From Bedellia somnulentella (lineage: Eukaryota; Arthropoda; Insecta; Lepidoptera; Bedelliidae), in contig OY755178.1 in assembly GCA_963576735.1 (NCBI GenBank), positions 17,670,001-17,734,000 of the forward strand: a stretch of DNA of 64,000 bases. The letters run 5' to 3'. Position numbers and translations under genes: made by a program. Shown piece after piece: positions 32,338 to 43,200 of the stretch. Positions within the stretch are counted from its first letter, which is position 1. Every line of letters begins with the position of its first letter. The notes beneath the pieces were generated by a model, which did not search any database, was not told the DNA's origin, and worked only from the letters and a program-made list of their open reading frames with translations.

Positions 32338-33787
32338 TATACTCACAGCTATCTTTTATCCGCGCAACCACACAAAAATAATCCTTGTAGTGTATAAGTT
32401 TGGTGTTTCTATACCGATTTCTATTCATTATTTTATTAAATAGGTTATAGTAATAGGTAATAATGTAATTTTTTTTAAATTAGGGATTAGTGAGAGTATT
32501 TTAAAGGTAAGAGTAAAAAATATGTAATCAGAATGCTCCGATCAGCTGCGAAGCGATCATGAGTCGTAACAACACGTGAGTCGTAACGTGTGAGTCAACC
32601 ATAAAAGATAGACATATGCTGATGCGGTATATTATTTAGACAATTATATGTAGAATATATCCGTCATATATGATTTCTACATACGCGGCGTGAGCTTAAA
32701 AAATGAAGGGTATGTATTTAACGCGGCGACAAATTGATACCATTCCGGGTCGCTAAAAAACTGAAAATGGATAGTAAATAATCTACTTTGGCGACTAATT
32801 AGAGGTAGCATCTTAACTAGAAAGCGGCGGCTTTTTAATGAGTTTTGAGGTTTTATTTAAATTTTATCTGGCAGTGATTTTCTTTTGTGGCAATTGAATT
32901 TCTTCTAAGGCGACAAATAGTTGGCGGATAAAAAAGTTAAAATAGGCTTTCATAAATTCTAAAATGGGGTTGTCTATAAACATGACCAAGGTCTGAAATA
33001 AATACAAACAAGATCCTAAAAAAATACATTTGGCTACATTTGTAGGGATCTAAATTAACCAAATTGTGACATGCTATAAAACTAGTCTTGGTCTATTTTA
33101 TTAACCTTCCCTCTTTTAAAATGACCCTACCTTCTTTGAGTAACTAGAGTTGCCTATGTATAAATTGCGTTTTATATACTTATTCAGAACGTTTTTTTCC
33201 ATTTTTGCTTTTAATGTTTAAAACTTTGAGTAAATAATTGTAAAATATGATTTAGGTAATCTACCCTAGAACCCTAGTTTTAATATGTAGTTACAATTTA
33301 ACCCAACCTAACAGCGTGTCGACGTCACCCTGCTTCGCGGGGTGTCTATTTGCGCTCTAAGGGTCACAAGCTAACCCTAACCTAACCTAGCACAAATACA
33401 ATTATGGTGATTAATTGTTTTTTAATTCGTCCCTCCTTTGTTTTCTTTCTCTAACTTAATTGCATCTGCCCATTGGCTAGAGCCGCGCTCAACCCCCCGC
33501 TCCGCAGCCTCCGCACTGCTCAGACACACGAGCGCATTTGCCGCCTTTTCAAGAATTTACGAATCTGCAAACAATATTCTAATATCCAAATACATTATTA
33601 TAATACTCATTTTCAGTTTTAAAGCTACCTTAAAATCGCTGCCAGATGTGTATTTTTATAATGAAATCCAATAGTTGCCAGTGAAGAATGTATGATATCC
33701 CCTCGGAAAAATTAGTCGCCACATTAGGTTTTATAATACCTTAACTAGTTTTACACTGATCCCGCTTGATATAATAATAATAATAAG

Positions 33788-36103
33788 GCTCCGAACTGGA
33801 AAAGTCCGGGGCCGGACGGATTGCACCATTACTGGTTGAAGGGGTTCACGCGCTGTCACGCTACTCTCGCCCGTCAGTTCCAACGCGCCCTCGAGAGTAG
33901 GACGCTCCCGAACTTCTTAACTACTGGGGTCACTCATTTAGCTCCAAAGAGCGATGCTACCGCGGATCCATCACAATACCGCCCCATTACTTGTCTTTGC
34001 ACAATTTACAAGACCTTGACATCCGTTCTGAGCTCCAAGATTACTCAACACATTGTTGATAACAATGTGATATCTGGAGCTCAGAACGGATGTAGGGGCG
34101 GTAGTCGCGGTAGCAAGGAGCTGCTCCTCATCGACGCGGTCGTAGGCCAACTGGTCAAACGCAACCGTCGGAACTTCTCCGCTGGCTGGATAGACTACAG
34201 GAAGGCGTTCGATTCGGTACCTCATACATGGCTCATGAGGGTCCTCGAGCTGTACAAAATTGATAGTACAGTTCGACACTTCCTCGGGCAATGTATGGGG
34301 TGCTGGAGAACGATCCTGAGTTTAGACGGTCAGCGGATGACGGATGCGGATGACCAAATTGATATAAGGCGAGGGATTTTCCAGGGCGATTGCCTGAGTC
34401 CAGTTTGGTTTTGCTTGGCCCTGAATCCTCTAAGTACACTCTTGGAGAATTCGGGGACGGGCTTTCAGTTTCGGAGAGGCGGACCACGCTTGCCTCATCT
34501 CCTTTACATGGATGACCTGAAGCTTTACGCCCCCACGGCTGACAGATTGGCGGAGCTACTGACGATCACTAACGATTTCAGTGGTTCCGTCAAGATGGAG
34601 CTCGGGGTCGATAAGTGTGCGGTCATCCATGTTGAGAAGGGGCATGTCGTGCACTCTGATGGTGTCGATGTCGGCACCAATCATTTGAGGGCACTCTCCG
34701 AGGCTGAAACATACCGGTATCTGGGCATGTCACAAACCATCGGTGTGAAGGTGGCAGACGTGAAACAGGGTGTTTGCGAGGAGTTTTGTGAACGCCTGAA
34801 AAGTGTGCTTAATAGCTACTTGTCAGGCGTTAATAAGATCCGAGCCATTAACTCCTCGGTCATGCCTGTACTGATGTACACATTTGGCGTGCTCAGATCA
34901 GATGGACTCAGACCGTACTCGACGCTCTGGACAGACGAGTCCGCACGATGATGACCTCTCATCGAATGCATCATCCGAGGTCGTCGGTTATGAGATTGTA
35001 TATCCCGCGGAAGTGTGGTGGTCGAGGCCTCTTGAGTGCCAAAACCATGCACAACCGCGAGGTATGCAACCTCAGAAGCTATTTTTTGACGATGACGGAT
35101 GATAGTATTCGGGGAGAGGTGGTCGCTAGTGATAAAGGACTGACTCCCTTATCGTTGGCCTCACAGGATTGGCGAACCCCGGAGGTACTTAGCACCTCTG
35201 ATCGGGAGTCCATATGGAAAGAGAAGGAGCTGCACGGGAGGTTTTACAAGGTACTTGACGAACCTTTCGTGGACCGTAAAGCCTCCCTGCATTGGCTGCG
35301 TTTCGGGGACCTCTTTGGGGAAACCGAAGGTTTTGTCTGTGCAATACAGGACCAGGTTATCAAGACGCGGAACTATCGGAGATACATCCTAAAGGACGGT
35401 ACCACAGACATCTGCCGAGCATGTGGCCGTCCCGGAGAGTCACTTAGGCATGTTATTTCCGGTTGTTCGGCTCTTGCTAACACTGAGTACTTGCACAGAC
35501 ACAACCAAGCAGCCAAAATCCTGCATCAGGAGCTCGCTCTGAAATACGGACTCTTGCAACAGAGGCTGCCGTATTACAAGTATTTGCCGGAGCCAATCCT
35601 AGAAAACGACCGTGCCAAAATCTATTGGGACCGATCCGTTATCACGGACAGGACTATTCTAGCGAATAAGCCTGATATCGTGGTATGGGATCGGTCGCAG
35701 TCGAGGGTATTTCTAGTGGATGTCACTATCCCTCATGACGAGGGTCTCGTGAAAGCCGACACCGAGAAGCGTCGGAAATATCTCGATCTGGCTCACGAGA
35801 TCACCGACATGTGGGGTGTGACTTCGACAGAAATAATCCCAATTGTTTTGTCCGCGAACGGGTTAATTCCAACCAGTCTCGCGACCAACTTGAGGCGGTT
35901 GGATTTCTGTGGCGTGTCGGTTCCAGCACAGATGCAGAAGGCGGTGCTGCTCGATACGGCTCGGATCGTCCGTCGGTTCTTGAACTTGACTCCCTGACCC
36001 CGACCGACTGTGCTCTTGTCGGGGAGTACCGCCTCTCCCATTTAAAATTCTAATTTTCTGTTTCGGCCATGGGAGAGGCGAGAAACTAAAGAATGTTCCC
36101 AAA
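33788..36103 (+). mobile_element. Dong/R4-type retrotransposon, 5'-truncated (copy 2)
   Basis: Flanked by (TAA)n. It starts at the N-terminal side of the RT (WKSPGPDG), with YRPITCL, AFDSVPH, GDCLSPVWF and the active site LLYMDDLKLYA. It then covers the thumb, zinc-knuckle-like and endonuclease regions to TGA at 35995-35997. A doubled CAGAT (34894-34903) adds 5 bp and breaks the frame between RT and endonuclease. It is very similar to copy 1 through the shared 1.4 kb. Confidence 0.88.
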
Positions 36104-36470
36104 ATAATAATAATAATAAAATACTTTATTGAGTAGATAAAGCCTAATACATGTGAGAGACCACTATTTGTACATATATAAGAAATATATAGTGTCGGTT
36201 CGTACTGAGCGAGGCTATTAGTTAACACATATTTATTTATCTTTAGCACCTATAATAGACCTAGATCTGTGCTATAGGTACTAAGTAATAATTACAAAGT
36301 GACAAAATGCCAATATGGATCGAATAACAGAGTACATGAAATCAGCTTGGTCAGCTCTATGAGATGAGCGTGAAAAGGCTTAACATATGTTTTTTTAAAT
36401 TTACAATCTTACAGACCTAGACTATGACTAATTAATATGAAAATGCATGACTTATATATATTTGATAAAT
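36104..36470 (-). repeat. (AAT)n and unidentified antisense segment
   Basis: The (AAT)n run continues as AAAATACTTTATTGAGTAG, the same layout as after Dong copy 1 but a different sequence. On the minus strand it ends CAATAAAGTATTTTATT. Element X resumes at about 36473 (CAGTAGCAGCCG). Possibly the 3' end of a retroposon that supplied the TAA target. Confidence 0.45.
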
Positions 36471-36907
36471 TACAGTAGCAGCCGTTTTTTTAGTTTTTTG
36501 ATCCCAGCATTTTGTTGCTTGTATAGTTTAATAGTTGCTAAGATATTTAATCACTGCAAAGTTAGTTTTTTTGTGACTTAATAGAAAGTTGCCTAAAAAG
36601 GATTTCAGTTGCCGTGTTAAATATTTGCCAAAATGAAGTAACTTCTCTCGTATTCCCAAAATTTCTCTTCACTACTCTGCTGAAAAGTATACTATACCTT
36701 CGTATGAAGAATATTTATACCAAGTTTCGTTAAAACCCGTCGAGTAGTTTTTGTTTCCATAAAGAACATACAAACAAGACAGACAAAAATTTTACTGATT
36801 GCATTTTTGCTTTCAGTATCGATCACTAATCACCCCCAGATAAGTTATTTTGAAAATATATTTCATGTACAGAATTTACCTCTCTACAGATTTATTATTA
36901 GTATAGA

Positions 36908-37429
36908 TAAGCGACTAAATAATAATTTCATAGGTTTATCTCATTACCCAGATTAAGATCGCCAGGATTAAATCGATTCCTCATACAGCCTGTTGTTCCA
37001 GGACTATAGACGCTCGCTGGTGGAAAACATTCGAATTGAATACTTAATTATGTAGGAAAATTTACCTATTTGGGGGGGGGGGGTATTGTATTGTGACCAG
37101 ATGCCAAATGCCATATTAAAAAAAAAGTATTTGTACAAGAAGGTAGCCACAGTAAGAGATATTATGTAGGTAGGTGATATTTTTGTAAACCTGCAAATCA
37201 GTGCTTGCAGTTTTAAATAATTTGTATTTAATGAGAGCTATTTTATGTAACAATGTATTGAAAATACGTACAAATAAAATAAAAGTGGGTACATACATAA
37301 AAGCAGAAAGAAACTAGTTTATCAAAGGCTAACAGCAGATAGGTGTAGTCATCTAACGCGGAGCGGCAGGGATACAAATAATACTTCTAATGTCGTATTT
37401 CATTAATGTCATAAATGTCATAATTAATT
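36908..37429. other. Intergenic, with a 12-base poly-G run
   Basis: Nothing coding was recognised. A run of G at about 37073-37084 may be an assembly-sensitive site. Confidence 0.4.
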
Positions 37430-37700
37430 CATTTTTAATTAACCGACTTCAAAAAAAGGAGTGTTCTCAATTCGACCGGTATATTTTTTTTTTATTTTTT
37501 TTTATGTTTGTTCGCCGATTACTTTGCCATTTATGAACCGATTTAGATTATTATTTTTTTATTCGAAAGAAGATACTCCCGGATTGGTACCATGATGAGG
37601 ATATCAGGGTCTGATGATGGGATCCTGGAGAAATCGAGGGGAACCCTCAAATTTTATAGGCAAATGTACCGCGTTTTACATATTTTCTGAACTTATATTG
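37430..37700. repeat. Dispersed repeat beginning AACCGACTTCAAAAAAAGGA
   Basis: The ACCGACTTC start, T-rich block and CCGATTACTTTGCC stretch look like a dispersed repeat rather than a gene. A second ACCGACTTC block starts the inverted repeat at 38307-38923. Boundaries and class are uncertain. Confidence 0.4.
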
Positions 37701-37959
37701 GCATTTGCTTCTGAAAATCATATTGTTATGCTGCTGAGCTGATGATAGAAGGTGTGGATCCTCAATCACTAGGTATTAGGAAACAGTTCTTTCCACATTC
37801 TATATAGATTTATACTCCTCTTCGTAGCTTTTATGAAGAGAAGTACAGGTTCACTAAACATTTCTTTTGTTATGTTATTGTTACCGAGAAAGTACCATGA
37901 GACCAGGATCTGATGATGGCATCCCAGGAAATCGAGGGGACTGTCGAAACTCACAATTA

Positions 37960-38125
37960 TGTGACAGTGTATTTGTTCAAAACGCCGCGCCGATAGGCCT
38001 GCCCTGTATAACGTGAGAACACTGCCTAATAAATCGTGGGTACTCTGAACAACAGGTGACAATGTCACGTGATATTCACTACCTCTGCTAACCCCTTCAG
38101 GGATATTCGGCGTGAGCGTTTGAGT
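37960..38125 (+). repeat. SINE-B 3' fragment
   Basis: Plus orientation. ATGTGACAGTGTATTTGT to ATATTCGGCGTGAGCGTT, with several changes. The head is missing. Confidence 0.65.
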
Positions 38126-38306
38126 CTTTTTTGAGATGTAGAATTGAAGACCATCGCCTTTCGAAGGATTTTAAGAACAACATATGGTTGAGCCTATTTA
38201 ATATTGTACTATAATAGAAATACCGGAAATACGAAGAATAATACAGTAACTGTCGCTTCCTCATCCGAGAGGCATCTTTGCCAGGTCTACCCATCTCTAA
38301 AACTCG

Positions 38307-38923
38307 TAAAATAAAATAATTTTTAACAAAAAGAAAACCGACTTCATAGAAAAACAACCGAAAATAAACAATCTAGTACTAAAAAGTACCAAATAAGTTT
38401 TTTTAATTGAATATGAGTACTGTGATTGATACCTTAGCAATTTCTTTATTCCACACGCGTCTGTTCAACCTACCTAAATATTACAATTCTCTTAAATTAA
38501 TTTTTGAGTCGGTGCCAGACAAACAAAAGTAAATTCACCCTGCTATCTATCTCTGATTATTACAATCTAAACAATATATATCTATCGCCTAACGTTTTAA
38601 ATGATAATACGTACAAAAATCAATTTACCCTACAACTACAAGGTACCCTATATTTTACATGTATATGAAGTGCGAAATACATACTTCTTATTATCAATTA
38701 TCATCGAGGCTGGCACCGGCTCACAAATTAATTTAAGAGAATTGTAATATTTAGGTAGGTTGAACAGACGCGTGTGGAATAAAGAAATTGCTAAGGTATC
38801 AATCACAGTACTCATATTCAATTAAAAAAACTTATTTGGTACTTTTTAGTACAAGATTGTTTATTTTCGGTTGTTTTTCTATGAAGTCGGTTTTCTTTTT
38901 GTTAAAAATTATTTTTGCTTGGT
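38307..38923. mobile_element. Long inverted-repeat element, about 617 bp
   Basis: Arms of about 200 bp (38315-38523 and 38701-38915) are almost perfect complements, from TTAACAAAAAGAAAACCGAC through TCTGTTCAACCTACC to GAGTCGGTGCCAG. The loop is about 180 bp with no coding. The target duplication could not be read because the flanks are A/T runs. Confidence 0.8.
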
Positions 38924-38935
38924 AAGTACATTAAG

Positions 38936-39075
38936 GTTACTTTTCTGTTACCGTTAACAACCTTGTTATAGACAATATGTCTGAAGAAAAGACACAGGTC
39001 TAGGGCCGTATTAAGATTAGAACCCGCACGACATTGTGTACAAATCGATTGTCTTCTTACACAGCAATCGTGGAG
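38936..39075 (-). repeat. Old SINE-B-like head
   Basis: Minus orientation, diverged. GTTACCGTTAACAACC and GTCTGAAGAAAAGACA match the SINE-B body. The tRNA-like part is hardly recognisable. Confidence 0.45.
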
Positions 39076-42000
39076 CTAACTGTTTCATTTATAATAAGTT
39101 ATCGTCAGCTTAAAAAGTAAACTTTTATGTTTTGCGTACTTAGTACGTACGTGCATTTACAATATAAAATTATAAATTCAAAAAAGAAACTAAATACGTT
39201 TATTCACGTAGAAACATTTGATTGCGGATATGAATGTTCCTACGCGAGGAAAACGTATTCGGAGGGCACCTACATTCTTTTGGCACTCCGCACTGCCATC
39301 GCCATGCGCGCACAAATCACCCCACGTTTGCAAAATCCGTTCTATACGTATACGATTATTATAGCATAATTATTAAGGATTTAACTTAAATACTTCTGAT
39401 TAAAACAATCTTTCTTCAGTATTCCCGAAATATTCCGAATATTTCAGAAGTTTTGCAACTATATTCAGGACTGAAAAGTGTCGTCTTGCCGTGGGTGTCG
39501 CACGAGGCGACTACCGCAGCAAAATTTCTTGATCGTTGTGAACGATGTAACTGAACGATGGGTCTCCCCATTAGATTTCCAATGACCAAAGAGGTATTCT
39601 AGGATAAATTTACCTATTCTTCCATTCGGCAAACGAGAACATGCTATTTTGATGTATATATTCCCCCTTTTTTTATTCGCTGTGGAATGTGCATGTGCAT
39701 TTTTTTATCCAAATGGCTCTCGAAATAGGGTATTACACAATCAATTCAGATATAAGCTGGCATTACATTCATAATGGACACACTTAAAAAAACTGGAAAT
39801 CACCTGGTCAGTTTGGTGAGAGGGTTTCCCATTTAAAACCCGTCTCAAAAACCATTTTAAGAGGGTATTTCGATGAGGTTTTCCTACGTTTAAAATGTAC
39901 TAGTGTGTAATCTATTTAGTCAACAAGATACCCTCTAAAAGACAAACTCCTTTCTTTGATTCCTGCCATCAATAAAAAATTAAAACCTAATACTCATATT
40001 ACAGCCTTTTTTGAAAAACGTACTATAATTTTGAAAAACATGTATCATATAAAGCGGCTGGAAGAGAAAAGCAAGGTATTAATGGAGTTGGAGAACAAAA
40101 AAAATACAATAATATATATGGCACAGTTTCAGTTTATTCCCATAATTTTACACTTTCTTAAACAAAAACACAGTCCGACCGCTTATTCACATAAAAACAT
40201 TGGATCCGACACTGGACTGCACTGATTTCTTACAAAATTTATATTTTGTTTCTCATCGGCATCAATTAATTCGTCATTCATTTAGACATAGTACAAACAC
40301 GGCTACTATAAAATAGTTACATTTTAGTATGGAATCTGAAATTTATTTCTGCGCCTGACATATTCCATGTTTTAATTAAATGTACATATTTAGTGATTAT
40401 ATATTTGTTCTAAATGAAATATATCAGTCGTAGTAACAAATGTTTCCACAGAGTAACATTAGAAAACTTTGAAGAGAAAGTATCTCAAATAGTATATACG
40501 GAAAACATCGAAGCCATGTTAGTACTTATTTTTCATTTATACAATTTGTTAACGAATAAAACGTGACCATTACAATTCGGAAGCCTTATAAGCTGTACTC
40601 AGTTTATAATTTTCAGGGATGCCAGAAACCATTGAATACGGTTTTGAATAAACATCTGAGTGTCTATGAAAGCCATGATCTGATCATTTAAATGAATTTG
40701 GATAATATTTTAGGATTGCTTTCATTATGAAACTGTTAGCTCTTTAACATCCCCAATCTTTATTAAAACCTTTAAAATATTACTTACTGCATTTATTTTT
40801 AATGCACAATTTAAAATTAAAAAAATATCGAAAGCAATATTAAATTATATTTCATAGTTTATTAGATTATTTCAAGTGCTTGAAAAACATGGATCAGATT
40901 GGCTAGCGAAATAAATTAATCGAGAACTCACTATGTCCGTTTTAATATTTTTCTTTAAAAATAAGAAGTACATACCGTCTAGACGTATCGTATCTATATT
41001 TACAAGTTTGTTAACTTACCGACTAACTGTATGAAGCATTAACTATTAGATAACTCTATCAACATTGAAGGCACATTTTCTCGCACCCGACACTTCTATG
41101 CAACGACACAAATCCTTCAACACAATAATTCAAACTGGACATTTCTAACCGATTAACAAATATATATATACTTTAATAACGAATTAATATATTTTATAAT
41201 GGAAAACTATCTTTCATGATCAAAGAATTTTGACAAAAAAACCAGAGTTGTTTCATATAAAATAGTGTTGCGAGTAAAATAGATATGTTGAAGGAGCCGC
41301 ATAATAAAATTCAATTTCATAAATATAATAAATCATGTTTCGGGCCGGAGTTCCATTGTCTAATACTTACATTACAACGTATTAGTATAAGTACATCGGC
41401 TATATTTGAAACTTGGCTGCGTCACATTCCACTATCCTTACTATCATTTCATAGAAAACTATATTTAACAGTAGAAAACTATACAAAACACTGAGTTATT
41501 TTCACTTTAAACATTGACTATTATATGGTAAAGTTGAACTATTTTGTGAATGATGAGATCTTCAACACAAAGTAAATGGAAGTTTCGACATGATATTGTA
41601 ACACAAACAATTATTATAATTTAATAGTTTTTTTTTCTTTCAATAGTCATAAGAACATGTGTTAATAAAGTCTTTACACTGGTACAGTTTATGGACGACA
41701 CATATAGACAAATAAATATAATATAATAAATAAGTTAATAGTATAGGACAAAATATTGACTAAAGAAAAATAATGATAAATACACAAAATAATTTTAATA
41801 AATGTGATTGTTGAAGTTAGCATAAAGCATGAAACACAGATAAAGTCGAAGTATATTTATATTAATTTATAATGGTTTTATTTATGACTAAATAAATAAA
41901 TATTGTAGTAGATTTGTACAGTTGTGGTTTGGGTGAATTTACCAAGGTCACGTTAGGCATTATTTGTTACAAATAGAAATGGATAAGTACTTAGTTATGC

Positions 42001-43200
42001 TGGATGTTATGTTTTATGTTTTGGTTACTTTTTGAGAGTTTATGAATTATTTTTTATGTTCTTATTTTATTAGTGTCAGTTTAATTTGTATAACGAATTA
42101 GTATTCTGTAATGTTGTACAATATTAGTAAATAAATAAATATATTATGATGCAATGAAATGAAATATAACTAGTTAATACTATGCAAAACCCCAGTTTGT
42201 TGATTTCTCTTCTAATCTTTCTTTAGCCAGAATTTAACACTACGATGTTCGAACTCATGACTATTCTTAAGATTGTAATTATAGTTCTTAAAAGAATACA
42301 CATTAGTTCGAATATCGGTTGGCAATTGTTGAGGTGCTCATTTAGCTATATACTTTCTATTATAAATTATGTATTTCTGGATTTGGAACCAATTTTTTTT
42401 TTATCATAACAGTTACCTATATATTAGTTATTATAATATTTACAAATGAATAAGGTGAGGATATATTGATTGAAAAATGTTGTAACTGACTTTATTAACA
42501 CATATCTTTTATATATTTGTTATTCTATTTAGTAACTGTTTGCACTGGCAATATTTGATTTAATTAGTCTTTACAAGACCCGGGTACACTAATCGATGAT
42601 CTCGCATAAAAATATCCTCTCTTGATTTTCACACTAAAAATCAACGGAATATTTCCAATAACGAGGAATAACGTAGCGTTATTGTGTCATTATAATCTCA
42701 ATAAAATTATTTACAATTGAGTTTGTAAAAATTAGGCAGTCATTTTAATATTAGATTAGAATAAAAAATATAATATGCCATACTCATAACAGTAAATTAT
42801 GTTTTTTACTGTTGAACGAATTACTTTAAAAAATAAAGTAAAATAACAGTCTAAAAGTCTTACAATTGGCACGAATATTTAATTAATTAAATAACTCATT
42901 AAAACATAATTATACACATTATAGTGTACGTAAAATAGCACTGTATTCATTTGTTCCAAAAATGCTAGTAAACTAATAAATAAATTAAAATGGAGGCGCC
43001 ACTGTTAAAAAGCTAATGATACAAAGAGTTCTGAAAGTCGACTTTTCTGACTTTATCACACAACTTATCATTGAGTTGTTTTCTTCAAATTGAAATACAA
43101 CTTTAGCTCGAGCATTCTTTGTTCTTGTATCCTCAGAATATACATTGCGTAGTCACTTGGCGTTAATAAAAAATGCAACTCAACAAAAAGCGGAGTAAAT
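39076..43200. other. Intergenic/3'-flanking region of Axin, nothing recognised
   Basis: About 4 kb of AT-rich sequence. The part next to 43200 must contain the Axin 3' UTR, but no single poly(A) site can be chosen among many AATAAA-like words. A diverged GTCGCACGAGGCGACTA block at about 39495 resembles the SINE-C motif. No supported gene. Confidence 0.45.

Larger units (their letters stand above)
32708..36629 (-). mobile_element. Element X, copy 2, with internal retrotransposon insertion
   Basis: Flanked by AAAATGAA on both sides (32700-32707 and 36630-36637), an 8-bp duplication. It is in reverse orientation to copy 1 at 7802-9204. The left end is TATGTATTTAACGCGG, the right end AAATATTTGCC. 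It lacks the TTA-flanked MITE present in copy 1. A Dong/R4 element plus an antisense segment interrupt it from about 33745 to 36470. Confidence 0.75.
30826..36907 (-). mobile_element. Helitron copy 2, broken by nested insertions
   Basis: Host sequence is visible at 30826-31036, 32338-32707 and 36630-36907. It matches the Helitrons at 10856-11813 and 62243-63462 (CCCAGCTTCGCAC at one end, TTTATTATTAGTATAGAT at the other). The CTAG end is decayed. Insertions are mariner (31037-32337) and element X copy 2 (32708-36629), the latter with a Dong/R4 copy inside. Confidence 0.75.

Noticed and set aside
39956..40225. 89-codon lysine-rich frame as a small gene
   Set aside because: Composition follows the AT-rich background, and no promoter, splice or homology evidence was seen.
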